This document shows, in pieces, positions 26,800 through 35,689 of a stretch of 64,000 nt of DNA (positions within the stretch are counted from its first letter, which is position 1; each line of letters begins with the position of its first letter). Under the pieces are notes generated by a model. That model was not told where the DNA came from. It worked only from the letters and a program-made list of their open reading frames with translations, and did no database searches. Location: positions 8,246,001-8,310,000 of the forward strand of contig NZ_CP026304.1 of NCBI RefSeq assembly GCF_003054555.1, given 5' to 3'. The DNA comes from Streptomyces lunaelactis (lineage in GTDB: Bacteria > Actinomycetota > Actinomycetes > Streptomycetales > Streptomycetaceae). The position numbers and the translations under genes are program-made.

Positions 26800-26888
26800 G
26801 GCGGCGTCATCATGGGCGGCGGAGTGGCATTAGTCCAGTCCTGCGACAATGATCGAATGCTTGTTACCACTACGCCGGAGCGGTCGCG

Positions 26889-27165
26889 ATGACAGCGCCT
26901 CGGCTGTTCTCGGATCACGAGTTGGAGCAATCCGCCGTGGTCCAACAACACCATGAACCGTGAACGTGGCCTGGCCGGCGTCAACAGCTACGCCCGCGAG
27001 CTCGGCTTCGATCCGATCCGCCATCTTGTGGCCCAGTCCGCGGCGCCGTCCTGGCTTGATGTCTGCAGCGGAGAGGGCCGTGCCCTGCGGGAGGCAGCTG
27101 CAAGGCTGCCGGACACATCTGTGCTGACCGGCATCGATCTGGTGGGCCCGCTCACGCCGAGCACG
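26889..27165 (+). pseudogene. SAM-dependent methyltransferase N-terminal fragment
   Basis: ATG 26889 opens MTAPRLFSDHELEQSAVV, shifts frame, and continues with NTMNRERGLAGVNSYARELG and WLDVCSGEGRALREAAARL, the motif I of class I methyltransferases. The homology stops at IDLVGPL near 27165, where another gene begins. The fragment has one frameshift and lacks the catalytic half. Confidence 0.65.
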
Positions 27166-27213
27166 TTGCCCCCTGCGGTGGAGCACGGTCACCGCTCCAG
27201 GAGGTACACCGTT

Positions 27214-27641
27214 ATGAGGACCGCCAAGACCGCCGCCCTGGCTCTCACCGCCGCCGTCGGCCTGCTGGCCGCGACCGGCACAGCCTTGGCCGACACCGGG
27301 AAGCCGTCGCCGGGCGCCACACCGACCGGCGACGGCGCGCAGGCGCTGTGCAAGAGGGTGCCGAAGACCGAGAAGCGCCTGGAGGGCGTACTGGGCCGGC
27401 TGGGCGGCGACGCGACCCAAGTGGGGTCCACCAAGCGTCTGGAGAAGCGGGTCGAGAACGCGAAGAAGGCCGGTCCACGGGCTGCGGACAGGGCGGCGAG
27501 GGGACGGACAGTGGTACGGGCAGCGGGACGGGGCCGACGACCACGAGTTCGTCGGACCTCGCCGAGATGTAGAAGCTCGTGGATGCCGCCGAATCGGCCG
27601 CCACGGAAGCAGAATCCGCCGCGGCCGACGACGGAAACTGA
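27214..27641 (+). pseudogene. Small secreted helical protein, frameshift and nonsense codon
   Basis: A strong AGGAGGT site 7 nt upstream of ATG and a clean signal peptide (RTAKTAALALTAAVGLLAATGTALA) start a helical protein: ALCKRVPKTEKRLEGVLGRL, then TKRLEKRVENAKKAG. Near 27475 the frame is lost. The probable C-terminus (SSSDLAEM, stop, KLVDAAESAATEAESAAADD) lies in another frame with an internal TAG. Homologues are short secreted coiled-coil proteins of unknown function. It is at least doubly damaged. Confidence 0.5.
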
Positions 27642-27720
27642 CCCGACCCGGGCCGCGCGTACGTCCCGGACGCCCTCGCGGGCGCCCCGGACGTACCGGA
27701 TCCGCTTCCGGAAGGACGAG

Positions 27721-29593
27721 TCACGCGGGCGGGGCGAGGAAGTCCCTCGGCGACAGCGCCCGGTTGACGATGCGGGTGTCGCCGATCCACCCGTAGAAGC
27801 CCTGCCCGAAGCGCTCGTCGAACTGCGTGCCGCCGATGACGAACGGCTTGCCCAGCGTCTCGATGCCGGTGGACGGCTGCGACGGATTACGCGCGATCTT
27901 CGAGCCGTCCACGTACATCACCGTCCGGCGGCCGTTGTTGACGACCGCGATGTGCATCCAGCGGCCGACGGGAACGGCGTGGCTCCACGACGTGGGATCG
28001 GCGTCCTGCTTGTCCGGATAGACCACGAACTGCAGAAACCTCTCCGGCGACAAATTGAGGCTGCACGTCGGCTCCAGCGGCGACCAGCCAGTCGTCTTGC
28101 CCGCGTCGCCGTTGCGCCCCTCCCAGCTGAGGATGCCCATCCAGTTGTGATCGCCCTCGAACGGCTCCGGCAGCCTGACGAAGGTCTCGATGGTGTAGCC
28201 GTACGGGAACTTCTCGCTGTTGAGCGCGGCACGGGCCGCGGTCCTCAGCACCGCAGCGCGGTCCGGGCTCTTGCCGCCGTCGAAACGGAGACTGGCGTGC
28301 GCGGGCTGGCCCGAGTGGTGGTCCGAGGACCAGGTGAGCGCCTCGGGTCCGCTGGAGTGCAGTCGGCTGACGGTCAGATCGTTGCCGTTGCCGGTCAGAT
28401 CGCGTACGACCGCGCCGTCCGCGACAGGGACGCCGGTGGTCGTCCCGGCCTCGTCGAAGCGCCAGTACGCGACGGTGCCGCGCGGCATCACGGCGGAGGC
28501 GGGACGAGGCTTCGGTGGTACGACCGGGGCGAAGCCCTTGAAGCGGTCGGCGAAGTCGATGCTGAGGCTGAACCGGTCGGTGGGGCCGGTCAGTTCGATG
28601 GTCTCGGCCTCCAGCGGTGTCCGTTTCTCCGGGTCGCGGTCCAGGAACCACGGCGAGAAGGTCTCGACGTCGACGACCTTGCGGGCCAGGTCGAATCCGT
28701 ACAGCCGGATCATCCCGGCGCCGCCGTAGTAGCGGTCCTGGTAGTTGGTGATGTGGACGTGGACATCGTTGTCAGCGTCGTTGGTGAGAACGGTGCGCCC
28801 CGGCGGCCAGTAGTGGCCGCCCAGCGCGAGAAAGATCTGGTCATTGCCGCGGATGAGCCCGTCCCACAACCGCTGGCCGTTGCCGGACAGTTGCGCCTTG
28901 CCGTGGTCGTCCGACCAGGCGATGTCATGCGTGGTGAGGACGGCGGGCAGCGTCGGGTGTGCGTCGAGCACTCCCTGCGCCCAGCCCAGCCCCTTGTCCG
29001 ACACCCGCCAGTCCAGGGCGAGTACCAGCCACTCCCGGCCGGCGGCGCTCAGCACGTGGTAGCTGTTGTAGCCGTCGGGCGAGGCGCCGCGGAAGGTCGG
29101 CATTGTGGCGTAGCGCTTGGGCCCGAACGCATCGAGATAGGGGGAGTCGCCGCGCTGGTCGTCGGTGGACGAACGGATGTCGTGGTTGCCCGCGAGGACG
29201 CTGTACGGCACCTTGCCGTGGATGGTCCGGAAGGTGTTGGCGGCGAGCTCGATCTCCTCCTGGGTGCCGTGCTCGGTGACGTCACCGAGGTGCGTCATGA
29301 AGGCGATGTTCGCTTCCTCGCGCTCGGCGGCGAGATGGCGGAACGTCGCACGCAAGGGCTCAGGGTCGGAGCTGTCGGCGTCGAAGAGGTACTGCGTGTC
29401 GGGTAGGACGGCGAGTGCGAAGCGCGGGCTGTCGGTGTCGAACCGTCCTCTGTGTGACGCGGCGGGCCTGGGCCGGCGCCGCGTCGAGGGCGGTGGCCAC
29501 CGCACCGGCGGCCGGTATGGCGACCGCGGCCTGCAACAAGGCGCGTCTGTCGAGCCGGTTCTGCGTTCCTGTCTGCTTTCCTGCCGTACTCAT
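27721..29593 (-). pseudogene. Tat-secreted metallophosphoesterase with LamG domain, frameshifted after the leader
   Basis: ATG 29593 (GGAG 6 nt upstream) begins a twin-arginine leader: NRLDRRALLQAAVAIPAAGAV, cleavage after AQA. Near 29455 one indel shifts the frame; the rest (about 570 residues) is intact. The calcineurin-like metal motifs are in order: AVLPDTQY, THLGDV, AGNHD, TTHDIAW, ALGGHYW. From about residue 340 a LamG/concanavalin-type domain follows (TVAYWRFDEAG, GYTIETFVRLPEPFEG, WMHIAVVNNGRRTVMYVDG). Such enzymes act outside the cell on phosphate esters and are Tat-exported because the metal site folds first. The gene is a pseudogene only if the indel is real. Confidence 0.7.
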
Positions 29594-29765
29594 GTGCACT
29601 CCAATGACGGGACGCTCGGGTTGGTTCGCACACTGCTGGCCCGCCATGGCTTGGCGATGTCGGGGAGCTGAACGCCGACTTTTGTGTGCGGCAAGAGGTC
29701 CATGTGAATGTTCACGAGCACTGTTCGCGATCACGGGGGCTGAACGACCATGAGGGACCGTTGAG

Positions 29766-29826
29766 TTCTGATCGTCACCGGCGGCGGCACGGGCATCGGC
29801 GCGTTCACCGCCCGCCAGCTGCGAGA
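29766..29826 (+). pseudogene. SDR N-terminal fragment
   Basis: The segment LIVTGGGTGIGAFTARQL is the TGxxxGIG nucleotide-binding motif of short-chain dehydrogenases. Only about 20 codons survive before a LuxR-type tail begins. Confidence 0.5.
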
Positions 29827-29903
29827 GTGTCTTCGCCAAGCTCGGCATCAGGTCCCACGTCGAACTGGCCCGCCTCGGAGCCTTGGACGCTGACCGCCCG
29901 TAG
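29827..29903 (+). pseudogene. LuxR/NarL-type HTH C-terminal fragment
   Basis: The frame SVFAKLGIRSHVELARLGAL then a short tail and TAG is the recognition-helix end of a LuxR-family HTH domain (VFxKLGIRSRVELAR). No upstream part exists; it is joined directly to an SDR fragment. Confidence 0.55.
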
Positions 29904-29941
29904 CGGTCGTGGCCGAGGAGGACAATGCGCCCTGGCGCCCG

Positions 29942-30892
29942 TCAGCCGACGAACGTCTCGCGGTAGACACTGGGCGGCACTCCGACGTGCGCCTTGAACA
30001 GCGTCCGGAAGTTGGCCGGGGTGCCCAGGCCGCAGTGGCGTGCGACGGCTTCGACCGTGAGGTCGCCGGATTCGAGGAGTTCGCGTGCGCGGGCAAGCCG
30101 GGCGTCGAGCAGCCACCGCATGGGCGGCAGGCCGGTGTCGGTGTGGAAGCGGCGGATCAGGGTCCGGCGGGACATGCCGGCCCGGCGCGCCAACTGGTCG
30201 ACAGTGAGCGGCTGGTGCAGGTTGCGCAGGGCCCAGTCGTACAGCGCAGGACTGTCGGACGGCTCGGGTCGCACCGGCAGGTCGATGAACGGGGCCTGGC
30301 CGCCGGTGCGGTGAGGGGCGGCCACCAGCAGGCGGGCCTGCTGGTTCGCCAGGCGGGGGCCGTGGTCGCGGCGGATGAGGTGGAGGCACAGGTCCAGGCC
30401 GGAGGACACGCCGCCTGAAGTGAGCACCTGGCCCTCGTCGATGTACAGATCTTCGGGCACGACCGTCACCCGGGGGTACCGCCGGGCCAGCGCCTGCGCG
30501 TACAGCCAGTGCGTGGTGGCCCGGCGGCCGTCGAGGAGGCCGGCGGCGGCGAGGGCGAACGCGCCGGTGCAGATGGACGCCATGCGGGTGCCGCGGACTG
30601 CCGCCCCCGCCAGTGCGGCGGTCACCTCGGCGCCGGGCACGTCCGGCTCCAGGTAGCCCGGGACGATCACGGTGTCGGCGGATGCCAGGCAGTCCAGACC
30701 GTGCGCGACGGACAGCGGCGGGCCGCCGTGCATCGGGACGGGGCCGGGCCGTTCGGCGCAGACCGTGAGCGTGTACGGGCCGTCCCGCCAGCTCCCGAAG
30801 ACCTGCCAGGGGATCCCGATGTCCAGCGCGAGGACGTTTTCGAGGGCCACCACGACCACGTGGTGTGCCCCGCCTGATGCCCGACCCGTCAT
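29942..30892 (-). CDS. GlxA-family regulator (DJ-1/PfpI domain plus AraC HTH)
   Basis: This 316-residue regulator has an N-terminal class I glutamine-amidotransferase-like domain (residues about 8-175; ADTVIVPGYLEPD, MASICTGAFALAAAGLLDGRRATTHW with a nucleophile-position Cys) and a C-terminal AraC/XylS double HTH (about 215-312; LTVDQLARRAGMSRRTLIRRFHTDTG). GlxA-type proteins usually activate or repress the neighbouring gene in response to small amides, nitriles or aldehydes. It is divergent from an HD-domain hydrolase, and its start codon lies within repeated TCATGGCA sequences, which suggests autoregulation. Confidence 0.88.
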   Translation of the reverse strand: MTGRASGGAHHVVVVALENVLALDIGIPWQVFGSWRDGPYTLTVCAERPGPVPMHGGPPLSVAHGLDCLASADTVIVPGYLEPDVPGAEVTAALAGAAVRGTRMASICTGAFALAAAGLLDGRRATTHWLYAQALARRYPRVTVVPEDLYIDEGQVLTSGGVSSGLDLCLHLIRRDHGPRLANQQARLLVAAPHRTGGQAPFIDLPVRPEPSDSPALYDWALRNLHQPLTVDQLARRAGMSRRTLIRRFHTDTGLPPMRWLLDARLARARELLESGDLTVEAVARHCGLGTPANFRTLFKAHVGVPPSVYRETFVG

Positions 30893-30926
30893 GGCATGAT
30901 TCTATCGCTTCATGGCACGAGTGCCA
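30889..30926. promoter_or_regulatory. Candidate operator for the GlxA-type regulator
   Basis: TCATGGCA occurs at 30889-30896 and 30910-30917, exactly 21 bp apart (two helical turns), as expected for AraC-type dimers. The second copy overlaps a perfect palindrome TGGCACGAGTGCCA at 30913-30926. The sites lie over the start of the regulator and upstream of the HD gene promoter. Confidence 0.5.
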
Positions 30927-30927
30927 C

Positions 30928-30957
30928 TGACGGTTTGGTCCGGTACGCGCCTACGGT
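30928..30957 (+). promoter_or_regulatory. Candidate sigma-70-type promoter for a leaderless HD-hydrolase transcript
   Basis: TGACGG (30928-30933) and TACGGT (30952-30957) are spaced by 18 bp. The -10 element lies 6 nt before the ATG at 30964, and there is no ribosome site, consistent with a leaderless mRNA as is common in Streptomyces. Confidence 0.4.
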
Positions 30958-30963
30958 CGTCTC

Positions 30964-31614
30964 ATGGACACTGAAGCCCGCCTCCTGCCGGCGCTCCCGG
31001 ACACCCCCGTCGCCCGCGCCGCCGTCGAGCTGGTTCGGTCGCGCGAGAGCGAGCCCGTCGCCAACCACAGCATCCGCAGCTACGTGTTCGCCGCGCTGCT
31101 GGCCGAACACGAAGGGCTGAAGCCGGGCATCGACTTCGACGCCGAGCTCCTCTTCCACGCCTGCGTCCTGCACGACCTCGGGGCCTCGCCGTCGGCGCCG
31201 GGCCAGGCGCGCTTCGAGGTCGAAGGCGCCGACATGGCCGCCCGGTTCCTCGCCGAGCACGGCTATGGCGCCGACAAGACCGACCCGGTGTGGGAGGCGA
31301 TCGCCCTGCACACCTCGGACGGCATCGCCGAACGCCGTGGCGTGCTGGCCTACCTCACCCGCCGGGGCATCGGAGTCGACATCGGCTTCGGAACCGAGTT
31401 CGTCACCGACGCCCAGGGCGAGGCGCTCCACGGCTGCTACCCGCGGCTGGACATGGCCACCGTGCTGGTCGACGACGTCGTGCGGCAGGCCGCCCGCTCC
31501 CCGCAGGCCGGCGCCCGCTACACCGTCCCAGGCGAATTCCTCCGCGAGCGCGGCGAACCCGGCGCCGTTACCGCCCTCGAACTCGCGGCGCGGGCCTCCC
31601 GCTGGGGCTCCTGA
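30964..31614 (+). CDS. HD-domain hydrolase (cyanamide hydratase-like)
   Basis: This 216-residue protein has an HD metal-binding domain: NHSIRSYVFAALLAEHEG, HACVLHDLG (the HD pair) and ALHTSDG. These features match the cyanamide-hydratase/HD-domain family, in which a Zn or Fe site hydrates nitriles or acts on small substrates. The divergent GlxA-family regulator is a common partner of this family and probably controls it. The ATG has a promoter-like -10 element 6 nt upstream and no ribosome site. The protein is of normal length and intact. Confidence 0.82.
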   Translation: MDTEARLLPALPDTPVARAAVELVRSRESEPVANHSIRSYVFAALLAEHEGLKPGIDFDAELLFHACVLHDLGASPSAPGQARFEVEGADMAARFLAEHGYGADKTDPVWEAIALHTSDGIAERRGVLAYLTRRGIGVDIGFGTEFVTDAQGEALHGCYPRLDMATVLVDDVVRQAARSPQAGARYTVPGEFLRERGEPGAVTALELAARASRWGS

Positions 31615-31796
31615 CGCCGACACCGCGCCGCAGGGCTGAGCGTCGCCACCGGGCACTCCCGACGGGCCGCCGTGCACCAGATCTGCGCGCTCACATCCTC
31701 GCGTGATGCCGGGGCGTCCGGCTGGCTGATGACCGGGGTGCGGTCCCATGGGAGCAGGCCGGCGACGCCGTCCATGGACGAATACGGAGGTCAGTG

Positions 31797-32549
31797 ATGA
31801 GGAGTCAGCCCGAACCGAGGCGGTCCCGCCGCGCAGACGTCGGCGCGGCCCGGGCTGCGGCAATCCACATGATCGTGCTCCCCGGCGGCGCGTACGCGGC
31901 GCACTCGGCTCACGAAGCGGAGCCTATCGCCGGCTGGCTCGGTGGGCTCGGCATCTCGGCGAGCGTGTTCCGGTACCCGCTCCATGCGCGCCATCCCGAG
32001 CCGCTGCTGGCGCTGCGGGCCGAGATCCGGAGCCGCCGCGAACAGGGCGCCGAGCGCATAGGTCTGATCGGGTTCTCAGCGGGAGGGCACCTGGCCGGGC
32101 ACGCCGCGCTCGCATCGACCGCCGACCCGCGTGAGTCGGTCCAGTTCGCCGTACTCGGCTACGCGATCACGTCGATGGAGACCGAGACCTACCGGCCCTC
32201 GCGGATCATCCTGCTCGGCGAGGACGCCTCACTGGACCTGCGGCGTGAGACATCGCTGGACAAGCTCGTGACCGCCCAGTCACCACCGTTCTTCCTGTGG
32301 CACACCGCCGAGGACGTCTACGTCCCTCCGGAGCACACCTACCGCCTCGCCGGGGCCTTGGCCGCGCACGACGTACCGCACACAGTCCATGTCTTCGCGC
32401 ACGGTCCCCACAGTCTCGGGCTTGCCCGAGGGGCTGGCGATGCGGTGGCCTGGACCACGTTCGCAGCCTCCTGGATCGCCGAACAGATCGACGCTCCCGC
32501 CAGAAGCACCACGACCTCGCACCGCTGGCGACAGGGGCAAACGCCATGA
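31797..32549 (+). CDS. Alpha/beta hydrolase (BD-FAE/esterase-like)
   Basis: About 250 residues with HMIVLPGGAYAAHSAHEA (oxyanion HGG-like strand), LIGFSAGGHLAGHAA (nucleophile elbow GxSxGG) and late FLWHTAEDVYVPPEHT and HGPHSLGL (Asp and His of the triad). It resembles acetyl-xylan-esterase-like or polysaccharide/feruloyl esterases of the BD-FAE group. GGAGG lies 6 nt before ATG 31797. It opens a tight operon: its TGA overlaps the ATG of the HbpS/GlcG-like gene. The substrate is unknown. Confidence 0.8.
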   Translation: MRSQPEPRRSRRADVGAARAAAIHMIVLPGGAYAAHSAHEAEPIAGWLGGLGISASVFRYPLHARHPEPLLALRAEIRSRREQGAERIGLIGFSAGGHLAGHAALASTADPRESVQFAVLGYAITSMETETYRPSRIILLGEDASLDLRRETSLDKLVTAQSPPFFLWHTAEDVYVPPEHTYRLAGALAAHDVPHTVHVFAHGPHSLGLARGAGDAVAWTTFAASWIAEQIDAPARSTTTSHRWRQGQTP

Positions 32550-32950
32550 GTATCAAGCTGGAGGCGGCCCAAGCCATGATCGAGAAGGCCCGCGCCCACG
32601 CTGTGGCGATCGGCGTCCCGATGAACATCGCCGTCGTCGACGGCGGCGGACACCTGGTCGCGTTCGCCCGCATGGACGGGTCGATCCTCGGCTCGATCGA
32701 GATCGCGCTGGCCAAGGCGAAGACCTCGGTTCTGTTCAACGGCCCGAGCGAGAACCTGTGGGAGTTCTGTAAGCCCGGCGGCCCGGCTCCCGCGACCGAG
32801 TACACCAACGGCGGCCTGATCCCCTACGCCGGCGGCCTCCCTGTGCACGACGACAACGGCACTCTGATCGGCGCCATCGGCATCTCGGGCGGCATGCCCG
32901 TCCAGGACGGCGAGGTCGCCCGCATCGCGCTCGGAAAGGAAGCACGATGA
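32546..32950 (+). CDS. HbpS/GlcG-family heme-degrading-type protein (DUF336)
   Basis: This 134-residue protein has AAQAMIEKARAHAVAIGVPM, NIAVVDGGGHLVAFARMDGS and the C-terminal GLPVHDDNGTLIGAIGISGG, the HbpS/GlcG signature. Relatives include the Streptomyces extracellular heme-binding HbpS and GlcG proteins of glycolate or diol operons. There is no signal peptide, so it is cytosolic and more like operon-associated GlcG forms. It overlaps both neighbours by 4 nt (ATGA at 32546 and 32947), so translation is coupled throughout. Its role in the operon may be to stabilise or feed a substrate to the dehydrogenase. Confidence 0.85.
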   Translation: MSIKLEAAQAMIEKARAHAVAIGVPMNIAVVDGGGHLVAFARMDGSILGSIEIALAKAKTSVLFNGPSENLWEFCKPGGPAPATEYTNGGLIPYAGGLPVHDDNGTLIGAIGISGGMPVQDGEVARIALGKEAR

Positions 32951-33741
32951 AGAAGATCCTGATCGCCGGCGCCGGCACCGGCCTGGGCCGAGGCACCGCC
33001 ATCGGCCTGGCCCGGGCCGGGCACCAGGTCATCGCCACCACGGAGATCTGGTCGCAGGTGACCGAACTGCGCAAGCACATCGAGGAACTCGGCCTGCAGG
33101 ACCGCGTCACGGTCGACAAGCTCGACGTCCTGGACGCCCGCGACATCGCGGCTGTCTCCGGCTGGGACTTCGACACCTTCGTCAGCAACGCCGCGATCGG
33201 CGACTGCGGGCCGCTTGCGGAGATCCCCGTCGAGCTGGTCCGGCGCACGTTCGAGACGAACGTCTTCGCGAACCTGGAACTCACCCAGCGGGTGATCCGC
33301 ACCTGGGTGGACGCCGGCACGTCGGGCCGCATCGTCATCGTCAGCTCGATGGGCGGCATGCTGACCGCATTCGGCCTGGGCCCCTATTGCGCGACCAAAC
33401 ACGCGCTCGAAGCGATCGCGGCGACCCTGCGCGACGAGCTCACGCCGACCGGCATCACCGTGCAGACCATCAACCCCGGGGCGTACCTGACCGGGTTCAA
33501 CGACCGCATCGCGGACACGACCTTCCGGTGGCTGGACGACGCCGTCAACTTCAACCGGACCAAGGACGTGAAGGCCCGCTTCGCGGAGATCCTCGCCGAC
33601 CAGTACGACCCGCAAGACGTGATCGACAAGATGGTCGAAATCATCGGCGCCAAGCAGGGAAAGTACCGGAACGTCTGGCCCCCGGCGACCGAGGAACTCA
33701 TCAAGCAGGTCCAAGAGGCCGCCTGGAGTCGGACGGTGTGA
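32947..33741 (+). CDS. Short-chain dehydrogenase/reductase
   Basis: This 264-residue SDR has KKILIAGAGTGLGRGTAIGL (a variant GxxxGxG cofactor loop), FVSNAAIGDCG (NAG-like motif), IVSSMGG (catalytic Ser) and YCATKHALEAIAATL (catalytic Tyr and Lys), in normal order. The lack of an early Asp or basic residue motif leaves NAD versus NADP preference open. It is the third gene of the coupled hydrolase-GlcG-SDR operon, which suggests oxidation of an alcohol released by one of the flanking hydrolases. Confidence 0.88.
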   Translation: MKKILIAGAGTGLGRGTAIGLARAGHQVIATTEIWSQVTELRKHIEELGLQDRVTVDKLDVLDARDIAAVSGWDFDTFVSNAAIGDCGPLAEIPVELVRRTFETNVFANLELTQRVIRTWVDAGTSGRIVIVSSMGGMLTAFGLGPYCATKHALEAIAATLRDELTPTGITVQTINPGAYLTGFNDRIADTTFRWLDDAVNFNRTKDVKARFAEILADQYDPQDVIDKMVEIIGAKQGKYRNVWPPATEELIKQVQEAAWSRTV

Positions 33742-33742
33742 C

Positions 33743-33805
33743 GTGACGGACTTCGCACCCGTCCCCGACTTCGCCCTCGGCGACACCCGACAGGAGAGAT
33801 CATGA
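33743..33805 (+). CDS. 20-codon mini-ORF between SDR and hydrolase
   Basis: GTG 33743 opens TDFAPVPDFALGDTRQERS and stops in an ATGA overlap with the next gene. Its length and overlap could mean a coupling leader peptide, but it may also be the remnant of a deleted gene. It contains the AGGAG ribosome site of the next gene. Confidence 0.25.
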   Translation: MTDFAPVPDFALGDTRQERS

Positions 33806-34185
33806 CCAGCGCAGCGCTGACCGGGAGTGTCCTGCGAACGCGAATCGTCGACGGCCTGGCGATCCGCCACGTGAATACCGGCGAACAGTCGGGGCCGACG
33901 CTCCTCATGACGAGCCCGTGGCCGGAGAGCCTCCTCGCGTTCCGCCGCATCTGGCCGCACCTGGCGCCCATGGGTCGGCTGGTGGCCGTAGACCTGCCCG
34001 GGTTCGGCCACTCGGAGGGGCGCACCGAGCTCTTCACCCCCTCGGCGATGGCGACTTCCTGTATGCCCTGATCGGCGAATGGGGTCTGGGCACCCCGCAC
34101 GTGCTGGGCCCGGACGTCGGCACCGGCGCGGCGCTGTTCCTGGCCGCGCGCCACCCGGCGTCGGTGGCATCGTCTCGCCCATCGG
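33802..34185 (+). pseudogene. Alpha/beta hydrolase, frameshifted and truncated
   Basis: ATG 33802 is preceded by AGGAGAG. The frame reads IRHVNTGEQSGPTLLMTSPW, RRIWPHLAPMGRLVAVDLPGFGHSEG, then is lost at about 34045. The next frame continues FLYALIGEWGLGTPHVLGPDVGTGAALFLAARHP, where the nucleophile motif would be GPDVGTG (Asp in place of Ser, as in haloalkane-dehalogenase-like and epoxide-hydrolase-like members). The homology ends at about 34185. It was the fourth gene of the operon and is broken twice. Confidence 0.65.
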
Positions 34186-34283
34186 TTGCCGTCACACCCA
34201 CGGGTGACCCGGCTGGACTCCCTGACCACCATCACGCAACACGTCGACACCTGGGCCTCTTGCCACTCGCTGGATTCGACAAA

Positions 34284-34355
34284 CGCGAGCTACGAAGAGG
34301 CCCTGTCTACATGCCTCCGCATCGTCCAACTCACCCGATCCAGGACCCCGTTCGA
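34284..34355 (+). repeat. Copy 1 of a 70-bp diverged direct repeat
   Basis: This stretch resembles 36648-36719: both read GAGCT-x-CGA-GGGCCCTG, then ATGCC, then TCACCCGATCCAG-ACCC-GTTCGA, with 23 of 25 bases identical in the last block. Both encode RGP...HPIQ(D/N)PVR in one frame. They appear to be remnants of the same unrecognised gene. Confidence 0.45.
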
Positions 34356-34826
34356 AGCGGGCCGACCACGCGAAACGGATAGAGAACAGCCAGTCAGGAG
34401 AGCTTGCGGAAAGGTGGTTGGGGAGCAGATCGCCAACGGCGACGGCCTCTGGTTCGGCCTGTTCACGGGCGAGGAGCAGGTGGCGCCGAACCGCGACGGA
34501 CGTCGAGCATCCGTGGGCCCGTCACGGTCACGGCCACCCCCTCCCAGCAGACCCCTCCGGGCCAGGCCAAGCCGGCCCGTCCACGCATCGGGTACGGCAT
34601 CCGGGAAGCCGGCCAAGCCGTCTCCCACCGGGGTCGATCTCGGGACCGTCACATGGTCGGGCACCCTCCGCAACGCGGGAATCAACATGAAATGCGTCAA
34701 ACCCGCCGGCATGGCAGATTCCAGAACACATGCGACGGCAGCAAGGGCCAGGTCTGACAGACCGTGTCGTCTAAGAACAGCAAGGACTACAGCCGACTGC
34801 GCAACGCCGCCACGGGCGAGTGCATC
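34356..34826. other. Fragmented region without an intact gene
   Basis: No intact gene is visible. A plus-strand frame at about 34715-34832 reads FQNTCDGSKGQV, stop, QTVSSKNSKDYSRLRNAATGECIG, which may be a decayed ricin-lectin tail in which a Trp codon has become TGA. It is cut by an IS3 OrfA fragment. Confidence 0.35.
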
Positions 34827-34956
34827 GGCTGATGCCGAGGAGCTGGGCGACCTCGGCGACTTTCGTTCCGGATGCGACGAGATCGAGGACTTTACGGCGG
34901 AACTCGGGCGGATAACTACGGGGCATCACGGCCTCCGGAGGCTGCTGGATCGTCAA
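34827..34956 (-). mobile_element. IS3-family OrfA N-terminal remnant
   Basis: The minus strand encodes MPRSYPPEFRRKVLDLVASG, then TKVAEVAQLLGIS, the N-terminal HTH of IS3-family OrfA transposases. It ends after about 33 residues in unrelated sequence. It is a separate fragment from the OrfB piece at 1363. Confidence 0.75.
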
Positions 34957-35224
34957 TGGTCCAGCAACCCGTCTCCATCAGCCCCGGGGAGAGCCGGTCA
35001 TCGGAACCGGCTGCCGCGCTTGCTCATCGCCGGTCTCGGACAGGCAGGGCGGACGTGCTACAAGCACCCGTCAACTCGGTGCCGTGTGGGTCGACTTGGT
35101 AAAGCGTAGACAAAGTAGCGGGATGGTCGCCACCGAACACAGTCCTCCCTAGTGACCGCCGTAAAACACCACGCACATCTGGGGAACTCGATGGTCCTAA
35201 GTGCCCTCTTACACGCTGCCGCCC

Positions 35225-35475
35225 GCTGGCCACGAGCGGCGACGCGGTCAAGGCGGCGGAGGAGGAGCTGCGCGAACGAGGCGCCCACGCGGTCCTGCGG
35301 CCGGAGGGCGGACGGCCGGCTGCTGTGGATGCCACCGGCACCTGGTTCGGCCACGCAACCGCCGCTGCCCTGCGCAGCAACGTCGGCGCGGCGGATGCCT
35401 CTCTCGCGGGCTTCCTAACCGCGGCGGCGGTCGCCCACGGGTCCGCGGCCGTCCAGCTGCCGGGCAGCGTCATGC
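35225..35475 (+). pseudogene. fruK: 1-phosphofructokinase (PfkB family) C-terminal fragment
   Basis: The plus strand reads GDAVKAAEEELRERGAHAVL, then TGTWFGHATAAALRSNVGAADASLAGFL and SAAVQLPGSVMP. This matches the C-terminal half of FruK, with the PfkB anion-hole/catalytic motif GAGDAS changed to GAADAS. The N-terminal half is missing and part of the region before VQLPGS is deleted. It is non-functional. Confidence 0.65.
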
Positions 35476-35689
35476 CGTCACCGGCCGCGCAGTCGATGAC
35501 GGCGATCTGGTGGTGCCGGCACCGGCGGCGCGAGCAAGCACCTGCCGCGCCGCCTCGGGCAGGCGGAGTGGGCGGCGATCCGGCCGCAGCCGCCCGTGCC
35601 GGCCGATGCTGTGCGACCCACGTGGGGCAACTGCATGTCCCCAGTCAGAACGAACCGCACCATCAACTACCCGGAAAGGCAGGACAGTT

